Origin: Nocardioides sp. CFH 31398
GTDB lineage: Bacteria > Actinomycetota > Actinomycetes > Propionibacteriales > Nocardioidaceae
Assembly (NCBI RefSeq): GCF_022436705.1
Contig: NZ_JAKUHT010000030.1
Span: forward strand, 1-64,000
Length of the DNA stretch: 64,000 nucleotides
Direction: 5' to 3'
Each line of letters opens with the position of its first letter. The stretch's first letter is position 1. Of the stretch, positions 7,225 to 15,788 are shown one piece after another. The notes under the pieces were generated by a model. It saw nothing but the letters and a program-made list of their open reading frames with translations, was not told where the DNA came from and did no database searches. The position numbers were made by a program, and so were the translations under genes.

Positions 7225-8217
7225 ATGGCCCCGGCAGACCCGTCCCCCTCCTCGGCCCGCGACGTCCCCCGGGACGCGACCCTCGCCGACCTGGGGGAGT
7301 TCTCGGTCATCGACGCCCTCACGGCGATCTTCGAGCAGGGCGAGCACGTGGACGTCGGCCCCGGCGACGACGCGGCGGTCCTGTGGTGCGACGACGACCA
7401 GGTGCTGGTGTCGACGGACCTCATGGTGGAGGACCGCCACTTCCGGCGCGCGTGGTCCGAGGCCGCCGACGTCGGCCACCGCGCGGCCGCGCAGAACCTC
7501 TCCGACATCAACGCCATGGGCGGGCGCGCCCACAGCCTGACCGTCGGTCTCGCGGCGCCGCCCGACCTGCCGGTGGCGTGGGTGCTCGACTTCGCCCGGG
7601 GCTTCGCCGAGGAGTGCGCGCTCGTCGGGGCCTCCGTCGTCGGCGGCGACCTGACCCGCGCCGACGCGATCGTCGTCGCGGTGACGGTGATCGGCCGCTG
7701 CCGGATCGACCCGGTCCTTCGCTCCGGGGCGGAGCCCGGCGACGTCGTCGCGATCGCCGGCCGCCAGGGCTGGGCGGCGGGCGGTCTCGCCGTCCTCAGC
7801 CGGGGCTTCCGGTCGCCGCGGGCGCTCGTCGAGGCGCACCGCCGCCCGCAGCCGCCGTACGACGCGGGCCCGGCGGCGGCCGACGCCGGCGCGACCGCGA
7901 TGCTCGACGTCTCCGACGGGCTGCTCGGCGACCTGGCCCACCTCGCCCGGGCCTCGGGCGTCTCGGTCGACCTGCGCCGCGACGCGCTGGAGGTCCCGGA
8001 CGCCCTGCGGTCCGTGGCCGCGGCCACCGGCTCGGACCCGACCGAGCTCGTGCTCACCGGGGGTGACGACCACGCCCTGGTCGCCACCTTCCCCGCCGAC
8101 GCCGAGGTCCCGGCGGCCTTCCGGGTGATCGGGTCGGTGCTAGCGGCCGGCGACGCTCCGGCGGTCACCGTCGACGGGGTCGTCCACGAGGGCGCCGGGG
8201 GCTGGACCCACTTCTGA
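7225..8217 (+). CDS. thiL: Thiamine-monophosphate kinase
   Basis: A 330-residue enzyme that phosphorylates thiamine monophosphate to the pyrophosphate cofactor using ATP. Family signatures are visible in order: DVGPGDDAAVLW near the N-terminus, VLVSTDLMVEDRHF, AAQNLSDINAMGG, GASVVGGDLTRAD and DVSDGLLGDLAHLAR. Length fits the family. The ATG at 7225 gives the usual short lead-in before EFSVIDAL. Its last 78 bases overlap the 3' end of the convergent EamA transporter gene. Confidence 0.95.
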   Translation: MAPADPSPSSARDVPRDATLADLGEFSVIDALTAIFEQGEHVDVGPGDDAAVLWCDDDQVLVSTDLMVEDRHFRRAWSEAADVGHRAAAQNLSDINAMGGRAHSLTVGLAAPPDLPVAWVLDFARGFAEECALVGASVVGGDLTRADAIVVAVTVIGRCRIDPVLRSGAEPGDVVAIAGRQGWAAGGLAVLSRGFRSPRALVEAHRRPQPPYDAGPAAADAGATAMLDVSDGLLGDLAHLARASGVSVDLRRDALEVPDALRSVAAATGSDPTELVLTGGDDHALVATFPADAEVPAAFRVIGSVLAAGDAPAVTVDGVVHEGAGGWTHF

Positions 8218-9147
8218 GTCCCCGGTCCCGACCTCCGGACGGGCCGGCCGGCCGCGCACGGCCCGCACGATCGTGGGCAGCAGGACGCCGGTCACGACGA
8301 GGAGCCCGCCGAGGACCTCCACCAGCGCCGGCACCTCGCCCAGCACCAGCCAGGCGGCCGTGAAACCGGTGACGGGCAGGAGCATCGAGAAGGGCGCGAC
8401 CGCGCTGGAGGGGTGACGGCGCAGGAGCGCCGTCCAGATCCCGCTGCCGACCACGGTCGCCACGACGACGGTGTAGGCCAGGCCCAGGTTCGCGGGCAGC
8501 GCCTCGGGGGTGAACGCGGTGGCCAGCGAGCGGCCGATCCGGTCCGGCCCCTCGACGGCCAGGGCGAGCAGGCCCATGGGCAGCGGCGGCACCACCGTCA
8601 TCCACATCATCAGCGCGAACGGCGACTCCGGCTGCGCCTTGCGGGAGCAGAGGTTGCCGAACGCCCACCCGAGGCCGCCGCCGAGCACGAGCGCGACCGG
8701 CAGGACGGAGACGGTCAGCCCACGCCAGGCGGCGATGACGGCGAGGCCGGCCACCGCGATCCCGACGCCGACCATGGCCACCCGGGAGGGCCGTTCGCCG
8801 AGCAGACCGGCGGCCAGGAGCACGGTGAACGGCGCCGACGCCTGCAGCACGAGGGAGGCCAGCCCGACGGGCATCCCCGCCTCGAGGCCCCAGTAGAGGA
8901 GCACGAACTGCGCGATCCCGAACCCCGCGCCGTACCCGAGCAGCCAGCGCAGCGGCACCTGCGGGCGGCGGACCAGGAGGACCGCGGGGACGGCGAGCAC
9001 CGCGAACCGCAGCGCGACCAGGAACATCGGCGGGTAGTGGTCGAGGGAGGCGTCGATGGCGATGAAGTTGACCCCCCAGGTCACGGCCACGAAGGCCGCG
9101 AGCAGGACGTCGCGGGTCGGCATCGAGGTGATCGGCACGACGCCCAT
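8140..9147 (-). CDS. EamA/DMT-family metabolite exporter
   Basis: A 335-residue integral membrane protein with about ten hydrophobic segments in two EamA repeats. The first repeat includes VTWGVNFIAIDASL and the second ends with LLPVTGFTAAWLVLGEVPALVEVLGGLLV. The C-terminal 35 residues are hydrophilic and overlap thiL antisense (8140-8217). DMT proteins export amino acids or other small metabolites. A GGGGAGG lies directly against the ATG at 9147, so a GTG at 9138, nine bases further in, may be the true start. It diverges from a LysR regulator that probably controls it. Confidence 0.88.
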   Translation of the reverse strand: MGVVPITSMPTRDVLLAAFVAVTWGVNFIAIDASLDHYPPMFLVALRFAVLAVPAVLLVRRPQVPLRWLLGYGAGFGIAQFVLLYWGLEAGMPVGLASLVLQASAPFTVLLAAGLLGERPSRVAMVGVGIAVAGLAVIAAWRGLTVSVLPVALVLGGGLGWAFGNLCSRKAQPESPFALMMWMTVVPPLPMGLLALAVEGPDRIGRSLATAFTPEALPANLGLAYTVVVATVVGSGIWTALLRRHPSSAVAPFSMLLPVTGFTAAWLVLGEVPALVEVLGGLLVVTGVLLPTIVRAVRGRPARPEVGTGDSEVGPAPGALVDDPVDGDRRSVAGR

Positions 9148-9198
9148 CCTCCCCGCACCGACCGTGAAGATCCATCGAGCATCAGTTCATCGACGTTG

Positions 9199-9204
9199 TA
9201 GCGT
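9199..9204 (+). promoter_or_regulatory. -10 box (TAGCGT) of a probable leaderless LysR gene
   Basis: TAGCGT fits TANNNT and ends six bases before the ATG at 9211, so the transcript probably begins at or next to the start codon. No ribosome binding site is present. The flank contains CATCGA twice (9174-9179 and 9188-9193), which could be part of a LysR box. Confidence 0.4.
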
Positions 9205-9210
9205 CGGTTC

Positions 9211-10176
9211 ATGGTCGACCTGGAGCCCCGGCGGCTCGCCCTGCTGCACGAGCTGGCCCGGCGCCGCAGCGTCACCGCGGTCGCGGAGGCGCTGCACCTG
9301 ACCCCGACGGCGGTGTCGCAGCAGCTCAAGGTCCTCGAGCGCGAAGCGGGGACGGCGCTGCTCACCCGCGTGGGGCGCGGCGTCGAGCTCACCGACGCCG
9401 GGGAGGCGCTCGCGCTCGCCGCGCGCGACCTCGAGGAGGCCCGGGCCCGGGTGGAGGCGACCTGGGACGCCTACCGCCACCGCGTGGCGGGCGCCGTGAC
9501 GCTCAGCGTCTACCCGACCGCGGGCCAGGCCCTGCTGCCCGGGCTGCTGCGGCGCCTGGCCGTGCACCCGGAGCTCGGGCTCGACGTGGTCGAGGCCGAC
9601 ATGGTCGGCGACGCGTACGCCGACCGCACCGACCACGTCGACGTCGTCCTGGGCCACCGGGCGTGGGTCGACGGGCGGTGGTCCGACGGACCGGCGCGGG
9701 GGCTCGTGGTCCGCGACCTCGCGTCGGAGCCGCTCGACGTCGTCGCCCCGCCCGGGCACCGCCTCGCGGGCCTGTCGGAGGTCACGGTGGCCGACGTCGC
9801 CGACGAGACGTGGGTGGGCGTCCCGGTCGGCTGGCCGTTCGACCGGGCCCTGGTGGCCTGGTTCGCGGCCGCCGACCGGCTTCCCCGGGTGGGCCACCGC
9901 TACACCGACCTGCGCGTGCAGGAGGCGCTGGTGGCCGCCGGGCACGGGGTCGCCCTGATGCCGCGCCAGGCGGTCGAGCACGCCGTCGGCGGGGCCGGCG
10001 ACGCCCGGCTCGTGCTGCGGCCGGTCCGCCCCGAGCGCAGCCGCGCGGAGCGGCCGGTCCGCCGCATCGCCGCGCTGTCCCGACCCGACCGCGCCGTCCG
10101 GGTCGCCGTCGCCACCGTCCTCGACGCCCTCGCCGCCGAGGCCGCCGAGGTCCCCGGCTGGGACCCGCCGGGCTGA
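9211..10176 (+). CDS. LysR-family transcriptional regulator
   Basis: A 321-residue protein with the classic N-terminal helix-turn-helix: LALLHELARRRSVTAVAEAL followed by HLTPTAVSQQLKVLERE. A periplasmic-binding-like effector domain follows (PLDVVAPPGHRLAG and VGVPVGWPFDRALVAWF). Length is slightly above the usual 300 through an Arg/Ala-rich C-terminus. Divergence from the EamA transporter, with only 63 bases between the starts, indicates it controls that exporter and itself. The effector is unknown. Confidence 0.9.
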   Translation: MVDLEPRRLALLHELARRRSVTAVAEALHLTPTAVSQQLKVLEREAGTALLTRVGRGVELTDAGEALALAARDLEEARARVEATWDAYRHRVAGAVTLSVYPTAGQALLPGLLRRLAVHPELGLDVVEADMVGDAYADRTDHVDVVLGHRAWVDGRWSDGPARGLVVRDLASEPLDVVAPPGHRLAGLSEVTVADVADETWVGVPVGWPFDRALVAWFAAADRLPRVGHRYTDLRVQEALVAAGHGVALMPRQAVEHAVGGAGDARLVLRPVRPERSRAERPVRRIAALSRPDRAVRVAVATVLDALAAEAAEVPGWDPPG

Positions 10177-10254
10177 GGCGGTCCAGCGCCGGGGGTGGGC
10201 GGAGCGCCGGCGACCGGCGGCGGGGCCGCCGCCGACGAACGGGCCCCGACGCAC

Positions 10255-10288
10255 GACAGCCCCCGACGCCGGGGCGTCGGGGGCTGTC
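10255..10288. terminator. Bidirectional hairpin terminator between LysR gene and rpmB
   Basis: A perfect 14-base stem: GACAGCCCCCGACG pairs with CGTCGGGGGCTGTC around a 6-base loop (10269-10274). It lies between two convergent genes. It has no T-run, as is usual in high-GC actinobacteria. Confidence 0.75.
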
Positions 10289-10303
10289 GGACGGCTCAGT
10301 GCG

Positions 10304-10489
10304 TCAGCGGGTGACCTTGCCGGCCTTGATGCAGCTGGTGCACACGTTGAGACGCTTCGGGGTGCCGTTCACCTTGGCGCGGACGCGCTGGATGTTCGGG
10401 TCGAAGCGACGCTTGGTGATCTTGCGGGACCACGGCCGGTTGTGACCGAAGCCCGGGGACTTGGCGCAGATGTCACAGACGGCGGCCAC
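10304..10489 (-). CDS. rpmB: 50S ribosomal protein bL28
   Basis: A 61-residue ribosomal protein with two Cys pairs, VCDIC at the N-terminus and VCTSC near the C-terminus. It is therefore the zinc-ribbon (C+) form of bL28, not the zinc-free paralogue made under zinc limitation. The block HNRPWSRKITKRRFDPN is the family core. The GTG at 10489 follows AGGAG at good spacing. It diverges from the FakA-like gene, as in many actinobacteria. Confidence 0.96.
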   Translation of the reverse strand: MAAVCDICAKSPGFGHNRPWSRKITKRRFDPNIQRVRAKVNGTPKRLNVCTSCIKAGKVTR

Positions 10490-10602
10490 TGTCAGCTCCT
10501 GGGATCGAGGTACGAAGTTCTGTGCACGCGACACCCGAGGGCGCCGGAGGCAACCGCAGCAGCGTAGCCGAGGCGGTCGCGCGGGAGCGAATCCGGCTCC
10601 TC

Positions 10603-10608
10603 TAGCCT
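10603..10608 (+). promoter_or_regulatory. -10 box (TAGCCT) of a probable leaderless FakA-like gene
   Basis: TAGCCT ends seven bases before GTG 10616 and ten before GTG 10619. No ribosome site precedes either start, so a leaderless or near-leaderless transcript is likely. Confidence 0.45.
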
Positions 10609-10615
10609 GTCGCGC

Positions 10616-12316
10616 GTGGTGAGCGCGGGGGAGACCAGCGAGGTCCCGGCCCTGGTGCGCTTCCTCGACGAGGCTACCGAGGCCCTGGCCGCGGCCCGCG
10701 AGGAGATCGACGCCCTCAACGTCTACCCCGTCCCGGACGGCGACACGGGCACGAACCTCTACCTGACGCTCTCCGCGGCCCGCGACGCCGTGCGCGCCCT
10801 GCCCGGGGCCGACCCCGACGCCCCGGTGCGCGAGGCGCCCGCGCTCGGCGAGGTCTGGGCGACCATGGCCCGCGGGGCGCTGCTGGGTGCGCGGGGCAAC
10901 TCGGGCGTGATCCTCAGCCAGATGCTCGGCGCCGTCTCGGCCACGGTGGCCCGGGTCCTCGCCGAGCCGGCGCCCGAGCAGGACGGGGTGGCGACGGCGC
11001 GACCGGGCAGCGTCCTGGCCCGGGCGATGGCGGCGGCGGTCGAGGCCAGCTACGCCGCGGTGGGGGAGCCGGTCGAGGGCACGATCCTCACCGTCGCCCG
11101 CGCGGCGTCCGAGGCCGCGACCGAGGCCGCCACCACCGGTGGCGTGCGCCGGGTCGTCGCCGACGCGGCCGCCGCCGCGCGTGAGGCTCTGAGCCACACC
11201 CCCGAGCAGCTCGCCGTCCTCGCCGAGGCCGGGGTGGTGGACGCCGGGGGGCGCGGCCTGGTCGTCGTCCTGGACGCCGCCGAGCACGTCCTCACCGGCC
11301 GACGGCCCGTGTCCGTCCCGGCGCCGCTGGCCGCCCACCGCATCCCGGTCGTCGGGCACCCCGTGCCCGCGGCGTCCACCGCGCCCCGCTCACCGGGGAC
11401 GCCCCCCTCCGAGCCGTCGAGGTCGGCGTACGAGGTCGTCTACCTGCTGCGGGCGCCCGACGACGCCGTCCCGGCCCTGCGGGCGCGCCTCGGCGCCCTC
11501 GGCGACTCCCTCGTGGTGGTGGGCGGCGACGGGCTGTGGAAGGTCCACGTGCACGTCGACGACGCCGGCGCCGCGGTCGAGGCCGGCCTGGCCGCCGGGA
11601 CCCCCTCGGAGATCGCCATCACCGCCCTGCCGCCCGCCCCCGGCGTCGAGCGGTCGGGACGACGCGTCGTCGCCGTCGCCGCGGGCCCCGGCCTGGAGGG
11701 GCTGTTCGCCGAGGCCGGGGCGGTCGTCGTCCCGGGCGGGCCGGGTCGGCGGCCCTCCGCCGGCATGCTGCTCGAGGCCATGGACGCCGGGGACGTCGCC
11801 GAGGTCGTGGTCCTGCCGAACGACGCCGACACCGTCGCCACCGCCGAGCTCGCCGCGAGCACGCTGCGGGAGCGGGGCGACGTCCAGGTGGCGGTGATCC
11901 CGACCCGCTCGCAGGTCCAGGGCCTGGCGGCGCTCGCGGTCCACGAGCCGGCCCGGACGCTCGCCGCCGACGTCCTCGAGATGACCGCCACCGCCCGCCA
12001 CGTCAGGCAGGGCGCGGTGACGGTGGCCGCCCGGCGGGGCATGACCATGGCCGGCCCGTGCGAGCCCGGTGACGTGCTCGGCGTGATCGCCGGTGACTTC
12101 GCCGTCGTCGGGTCGGACCTGGCGACCGTCGCCCGTGACGTGGCCGAGCGCCTCCTGGCGGGTGGCGGCGACCTCGTCACCCTCGTCGCGGGGCAGGAGG
12201 ACGCGGGCACGACGGCCGCCCTGGCGGCGTACGTCGAGGAGCACCACCCCGCTGTCGACGTCGTGGTGTACGACGGGGGCCAGGACCGCTACCCGGTGCT
12301 GCTCTCGGTGGAGTAG
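10616..12316 (+). CDS. DAK2-domain kinase, FakA-like
   Basis: A 566-residue protein. The N-terminal DAK2 nucleotide-binding domain carries NVYPVPDGDTGTN at residues 35-47 and GARGNSGVILSQML near 100; the aspartates bind magnesium and ATP. The C-terminal half contains VHVDDAGAAVEAGL and a DegV-like fold. This is the layout of FakA, which phosphorylates fatty acids bound to a FakB partner, though no FakB gene lies in the window. It sits directly before recG, the usual neighbour in Gram-positive genomes. GTG 10619 is an alternative start. Confidence 0.85.
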   Translation: MVSAGETSEVPALVRFLDEATEALAAAREEIDALNVYPVPDGDTGTNLYLTLSAARDAVRALPGADPDAPVREAPALGEVWATMARGALLGARGNSGVILSQMLGAVSATVARVLAEPAPEQDGVATARPGSVLARAMAAAVEASYAAVGEPVEGTILTVARAASEAATEAATTGGVRRVVADAAAAAREALSHTPEQLAVLAEAGVVDAGGRGLVVVLDAAEHVLTGRRPVSVPAPLAAHRIPVVGHPVPAASTAPRSPGTPPSEPSRSAYEVVYLLRAPDDAVPALRARLGALGDSLVVVGGDGLWKVHVHVDDAGAAVEAGLAAGTPSEIAITALPPAPGVERSGRRVVAVAAGPGLEGLFAEAGAVVVPGGPGRRPSAGMLLEAMDAGDVAEVVVLPNDADTVATAELAASTLRERGDVQVAVIPTRSQVQGLAALAVHEPARTLAADVLEMTATARHVRQGAVTVAARRGMTMAGPCEPGDVLGVIAGDFAVVGSDLATVARDVAERLLAGGGDLVTLVAGQEDAGTTAALAAYVEEHHPAVDVVVYDGGQDRYPVLLSVE

Positions 12317-12331
12317 GACAGGAGGAACACC

Positions 12332-14575
12332 GTGCCCGACACCACGCTCGACTCCCCGGTCGCGGCGGTCTTCGGCCGCGCCACGGTGACCCGCAAGCGG
12401 GTCGAGGAGGACCTCGGCCTGCGCACCGTCGGAGACCTGCTGTGGCACCTGCCCCGTCGCTACCTCGAGACGCAGGGCGAGAGCGAGCTCGGGTCCCTCG
12501 CGGAGGGGCAGGACCTGATGGTGGTCGCGCGCGTGCTGTCGACCGACGTCCGCAGCCACCGCGCCGGGCCCCGGCTGGCGTTCCGCACCACCGTGCGGCT
12601 GGCCACGGCGGCGGGCGGGCCGACCCTGGAGGCGACGTTCTTCGCGAAGAACTCCGCCCACGCGGAGGCGCTGGCGGCCGAGATGCCGCCGGGCTCGCGG
12701 GGGGTGTTCACCGGCCGCACCAAGCTGTTCCGCAACGCCTGGCAGCTCGGCAGCCCCCACAAGGTGATGTTCGAGGGCTCGCCGGCCCAGGTCGACCCGG
12801 CGGTCGCCGAGTCCTTGAGCGGCCTCCTCCCGGTGTACCGCGTGACGGGCAGGATCGACTCGTTCGCGATCCTGACCGCGGTCCGGACCGCCCTCGACAT
12901 GGTGGGCGAGGTCCCGGACCCCCTCGACCGGGCCGACCGGGAGCGGTTCGACGTCCTCGACCTCACCACGGCGTTCCAGTGGGTCCACGCGCCCCACGAC
13001 TGGGCGCAGCTGGGCCGCGCCCAGCAACGCTTCAAGTTCTCCGAGGCCCTGGTCACCCAGCTCGTGCTGGCCCGGCGCCGCGCCGCCGTGCGGGCGCTCG
13101 GCGCCAGGGCCCGCACCGGGGGCGGGGGGCTGCTGGCGGCCTTCGACGCCCGGCTGCCCTTCACCCTGACCGAGGGCCAGCAGCAGGTCGGGGCCGACAT
13201 CGAGGCCGACCTGGCCCGCGACCACCCGATGAACCGGCTGCTGCAGGGCGAGGTGGGCTCCGGCAAGACCCTGGTCGCGCTGCGGGCGATGCTGCGGGTC
13301 GTCGACTCCGGCGGCCAGGCCGCGCTGCTGGCGCCGACCGAGGTGCTGGCCCAGCAGCACCACCGCTCCATCACGGCCATGCTGGGCGACCTCGCGAGCG
13401 GCGGGATGCTCGGCGGGCACCCCGACGGGACCGCCGTCGAGCTGCTCACCGGCTCCATGACGAAGACGCAGCGGCGCGAGCCCCTGCTGCGGATGGCCTC
13501 GGGCGAGGCCGGGCTCGTCATCGGGACGCACGCCCTGCTGGAGGACCACGTCTCCTTCGCCGACCTCGGCCTCGTCGTCGTGGACGAGCAGCACCGGTTC
13601 GGCGTCGAGCAGCGTGCGGCGCTGACGGACAAGGCGGGGACGCCGCCTCACGTGCTGGTCATGACCGCGACGCCGATCCCGCGGACCGTCGCCATGACCG
13701 TCTTCGGCGACCTCGAGACCTCCGTGCTGTCGGAGCTCCCCGCCGGGCGGGCGCCCATCCAGACCAACGTCGTCCCGCTCGCCGACCAGCCGCGCTGGCT
13801 CGACCGGGCCTGGGAGCGCGTGCGCGAGGAGGTCGAGAAGGGCCACCAGGCGTACGTCGTCTGCCCCCGCATCAGCGCCGGTGAGCAGGAGGAGGGCGAG
13901 ACCGACCCGGCGGTCGGCTGGGACGACGACCTCGACGAGCCGGTGGAGGAGAAGCCGCAGCGGACGCTCGCCGCCGTCGAGGAGGTCGCGCCACTGCTGG
14001 CCGAGGGCCCGCTCGCCGGTCTCCGCGTCGCGCCGCTGCACGGGCGGATGACGCCGGAGGACAAGGACCGCGCGATGCGAGCGTTCGCCGCGGGGGAGAT
14101 CGACGTCCTCGTCTCGACGACGGTCATCGAGGTCGGTGTGGACGTCGCCAACGCGACCACGATGGTGCTGCTGGACGCCGACCGGTTCGGCGTCTCCCAG
14201 CTGCACCAGCTGCGCGGCCGCGTCGGTCGCGGCGGCCTGCCCGGTCTGTGCCTGCTGGTGTCGTACGCCGAGGCGCAGACCCCGGCCCGGGAGCGGCTCG
14301 ACGCCGTCGCCGCGACGTCCGACGGCTTCGAGCTCAGCCGGGTCGACCTCGCCCAGCGACGGGAGGGCGACGTGCTCGGGCGGTCGCAGTCGGGCTTCCG
14401 GTCGGGTCTGCAGAGCCTGCGGGTGCTCCGCGACGAGAAGACGATCGTCGCCGCCCGGGAGGCGGCGGTGGGCCTGCTCGACGAGGATCCCGACCTCGCC
14501 ACCCGCCCGGCGCTCGCCGCGGGCGTCCTCGAGCTCGAGGCCAGCGCCGCCTCCGAGTTCATGGACCGCTCGTGA
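12332..14575 (+). CDS. recG: ATP-dependent DNA helicase RecG
   Basis: A 747-residue helicase that drives fork regression and Holliday-junction branch migration. It has the N-terminal wedge/OB domain (VGDLLWHLPRRYLE). Walker A GEVGSGKT lies near residues 306-313 and the DEQH box near 418. Also present are VMTATPIPRTVAMTVFGDL and the motif VI region FGVSQLHQLRGRVGRGG. It starts at GTG 12332 after an AGGAGG site 15 bases from the preceding stop. It overlaps rsmD by a GTGA. Confidence 0.95.
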   Translation: MPDTTLDSPVAAVFGRATVTRKRVEEDLGLRTVGDLLWHLPRRYLETQGESELGSLAEGQDLMVVARVLSTDVRSHRAGPRLAFRTTVRLATAAGGPTLEATFFAKNSAHAEALAAEMPPGSRGVFTGRTKLFRNAWQLGSPHKVMFEGSPAQVDPAVAESLSGLLPVYRVTGRIDSFAILTAVRTALDMVGEVPDPLDRADRERFDVLDLTTAFQWVHAPHDWAQLGRAQQRFKFSEALVTQLVLARRRAAVRALGARARTGGGGLLAAFDARLPFTLTEGQQQVGADIEADLARDHPMNRLLQGEVGSGKTLVALRAMLRVVDSGGQAALLAPTEVLAQQHHRSITAMLGDLASGGMLGGHPDGTAVELLTGSMTKTQRREPLLRMASGEAGLVIGTHALLEDHVSFADLGLVVVDEQHRFGVEQRAALTDKAGTPPHVLVMTATPIPRTVAMTVFGDLETSVLSELPAGRAPIQTNVVPLADQPRWLDRAWERVREEVEKGHQAYVVCPRISAGEQEEGETDPAVGWDDDLDEPVEEKPQRTLAAVEEVAPLLAEGPLAGLRVAPLHGRMTPEDKDRAMRAFAAGEIDVLVSTTVIEVGVDVANATTMVLLDADRFGVSQLHQLRGRVGRGGLPGLCLLVSYAEAQTPARERLDAVAATSDGFELSRVDLAQRREGDVLGRSQSGFRSGLQSLRVLRDEKTIVAAREAAVGLLDEDPDLATRPALAAGVLELEASAASEFMDRS

Positions 14576-15171
14576 CCCGGATCGTCGGCGGCGTCGCCGG
14601 TGGACGGCGCCTGCGCACACCCTCGGGGGAGCGGACGCGGCCGACGTCCGACCGCGTCCGCGAGGCGCTGTTCTCCGCCCTCGAGGCCCGGCTCGGGGGG
14701 TTCGAGGGCCTCCGCGTCCTCGACCTGTACGCCGGCTCCGGCGCCCTCGGCCTCGAGGCGTGGTCGCGGGGCGCGTCCGCGCTCACCCTCGTCGAGCGCG
14801 ACCGGGCCACCGCCGGGCTGGTGCGCCGCAACGCCGCCGACGTGGGCTGCGACGTCGCCGACGTCGTCACCGCCTCGGTGGCCACCGCCCTCGGGCGCGA
14901 GCCCGCCGCGCCGTACGACGTCGTCCTGGCGGACCCGCCGTACCCGGTGGGGGAGCCCGAGCTCACCGCCGCGCTGGCCGCGCTGGTCGACGGCGGGTGG
15001 CTCGCCGACGACGCCGTCCTCGTCGTGGAGCGCTCCGCCCGCAGCCCCGAGCCCACCCTGCCCGCCGGCCTCGAGGTCGAGCGCGGACGCACCTACGGCG
15101 AGACCGCGCTCTGGTACCTTCGCGCCGCCGGTCCCGAGCCTGCCGACGAGCCGGGCGACGAGGGAGTGTGA
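14572..15171 (+). CDS. rsmD: 16S rRNA (guanine966-N2)-methyltransferase
   Basis: A 199-residue SAM-dependent enzyme. The SAM-binding loop reads VLDLYAGSGALGLEA (about residues 48-62). The catalytic DPPY lies near residues 122-125 in VVLADPPYPVG. The N-terminal RIVGGVAGGRRL is typical of RsmD. GTG 14572 overlaps the recG stop as GTGA, and its own stop overlaps the coaD start in the same way, so recG-rsmD-coaD is one coupled operon. Confidence 0.93.
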   Translation: MTRIVGGVAGGRRLRTPSGERTRPTSDRVREALFSALEARLGGFEGLRVLDLYAGSGALGLEAWSRGASALTLVERDRATAGLVRRNAADVGCDVADVVTASVATALGREPAAPYDVVLADPPYPVGEPELTAALAALVDGGWLADDAVLVVERSARSPEPTLPAGLEVERGRTYGETALWYLRAAGPEPADEPGDEGV

Positions 15172-15644
15172 CCGTGGTCCGCGTCGTCTGTCCCGGGTCG
15201 TTCGACCCCGTCACGCTCGGCCACGTCGACGTCGTCCGCCGGGCGGCCGCGCTGTTCGACGAGGTCGTCGTCGCCGTCGGCACCAACCCGTCGAAGAGCC
15301 AGCTCTTCACCCCCGACGAGCGCCTCGACCTCCTCCGCAGGACCGTCGGCGAGATCGACGGCGTCCGGGTCGAGGGCTTCTCCGGCCTCCTCGTCACCTG
15401 GTGCGCCGAGCAGGGCGTCACCGCCGTCGTGAAGGGGTTGCGCGGGGCGAAGGACTACGACTACGAGGAGCCGATGGCGCACATGAACGCGCACCTCACC
15501 GGCCTCGACACCGTCCTGCTCCCCACCGACCCGCGGTGGTCGTTCGTGTCGTCCAGCCTCGTCAAGGAGGTCGCGCGAGGTGGCGGCGACGTCTCCGCCC
15601 TCGTGCCGCCGGTCGTCCTCGACGCCCTCCGCGCCCGCCTCTGA
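15168..15644 (+). CDS. coaD: Phosphopantetheine adenylyltransferase
   Basis: A 158-residue enzyme of coenzyme A synthesis that joins 4'-phosphopantetheine to AMP. The nucleotidyltransferase signature GSFDPVTLGH lies at residues 10-19. VKGLRGAKDYDYE and the C-terminal SSSLVKE loop are conserved. GTG 15168 overlaps the rsmD stop; GTG 15174 is possible but loses the overlap. Confidence 0.96.
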   Translation: MTVVRVVCPGSFDPVTLGHVDVVRRAAALFDEVVVAVGTNPSKSQLFTPDERLDLLRRTVGEIDGVRVEGFSGLLVTWCAEQGVTAVVKGLRGAKDYDYEEPMAHMNAHLTGLDTVLLPTDPRWSFVSSSLVKEVARGGGDVSALVPPVVLDALRARL

Positions 15645-15663
15645 CCCGCCGACCCGGCGTCGG

Positions 15664-15691
15664 TGGGGCGTGTGTCCGGGCCGACTCGGCG
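15664..15691 (+). repeat. Solitary copy of the 32-bp GCCGACTCGGC repeat
   Basis: This 28-base stretch reads TGGGGCGTG-TGTCC-GGGCCGACTCGGCG. It matches the unit repeated at 32803-32942 at 26 of 28 bases. It contains the 11-base palindrome GCCGACTCGGC and lies 30 bases upstream of a TAATCT -10 box. Confidence 0.7.
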
Positions 15692-15720
15692 ATGGTTTGG
15701 TCGCGCCCACGGGCGCCCGC

Positions 15721-15726
15721 TAATCT
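15721..15726 (+). promoter_or_regulatory. Putative -10 box upstream of the DUF177-rpmF-rnc genes
   Basis: TAATCT fits TANNNT. It lies 62 bases before the DUF177 start at 15789, so the message would carry a leader of about 55 bases. No convincing -35 is seen. Confidence 0.4.
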
Positions 15727-15788
15727 TGACCGCTGATCTGCCGCAGCGGACGAGGACGTCGTTCCCGTGACCGCGCACCGACCCGAGA

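Noticed and set aside
10255..10288. Riboswitch or attenuator for rpmB
   Set aside because: It lies downstream of rpmB (minus strand), between convergent genes, so a terminator explains it fully.
11390..14620. Long minus-strand open frame opposite the FakA-like gene and recG
   Set aside because: Same reasoning: it mirrors two well-marked sense genes and shows no domain or ribosome site.
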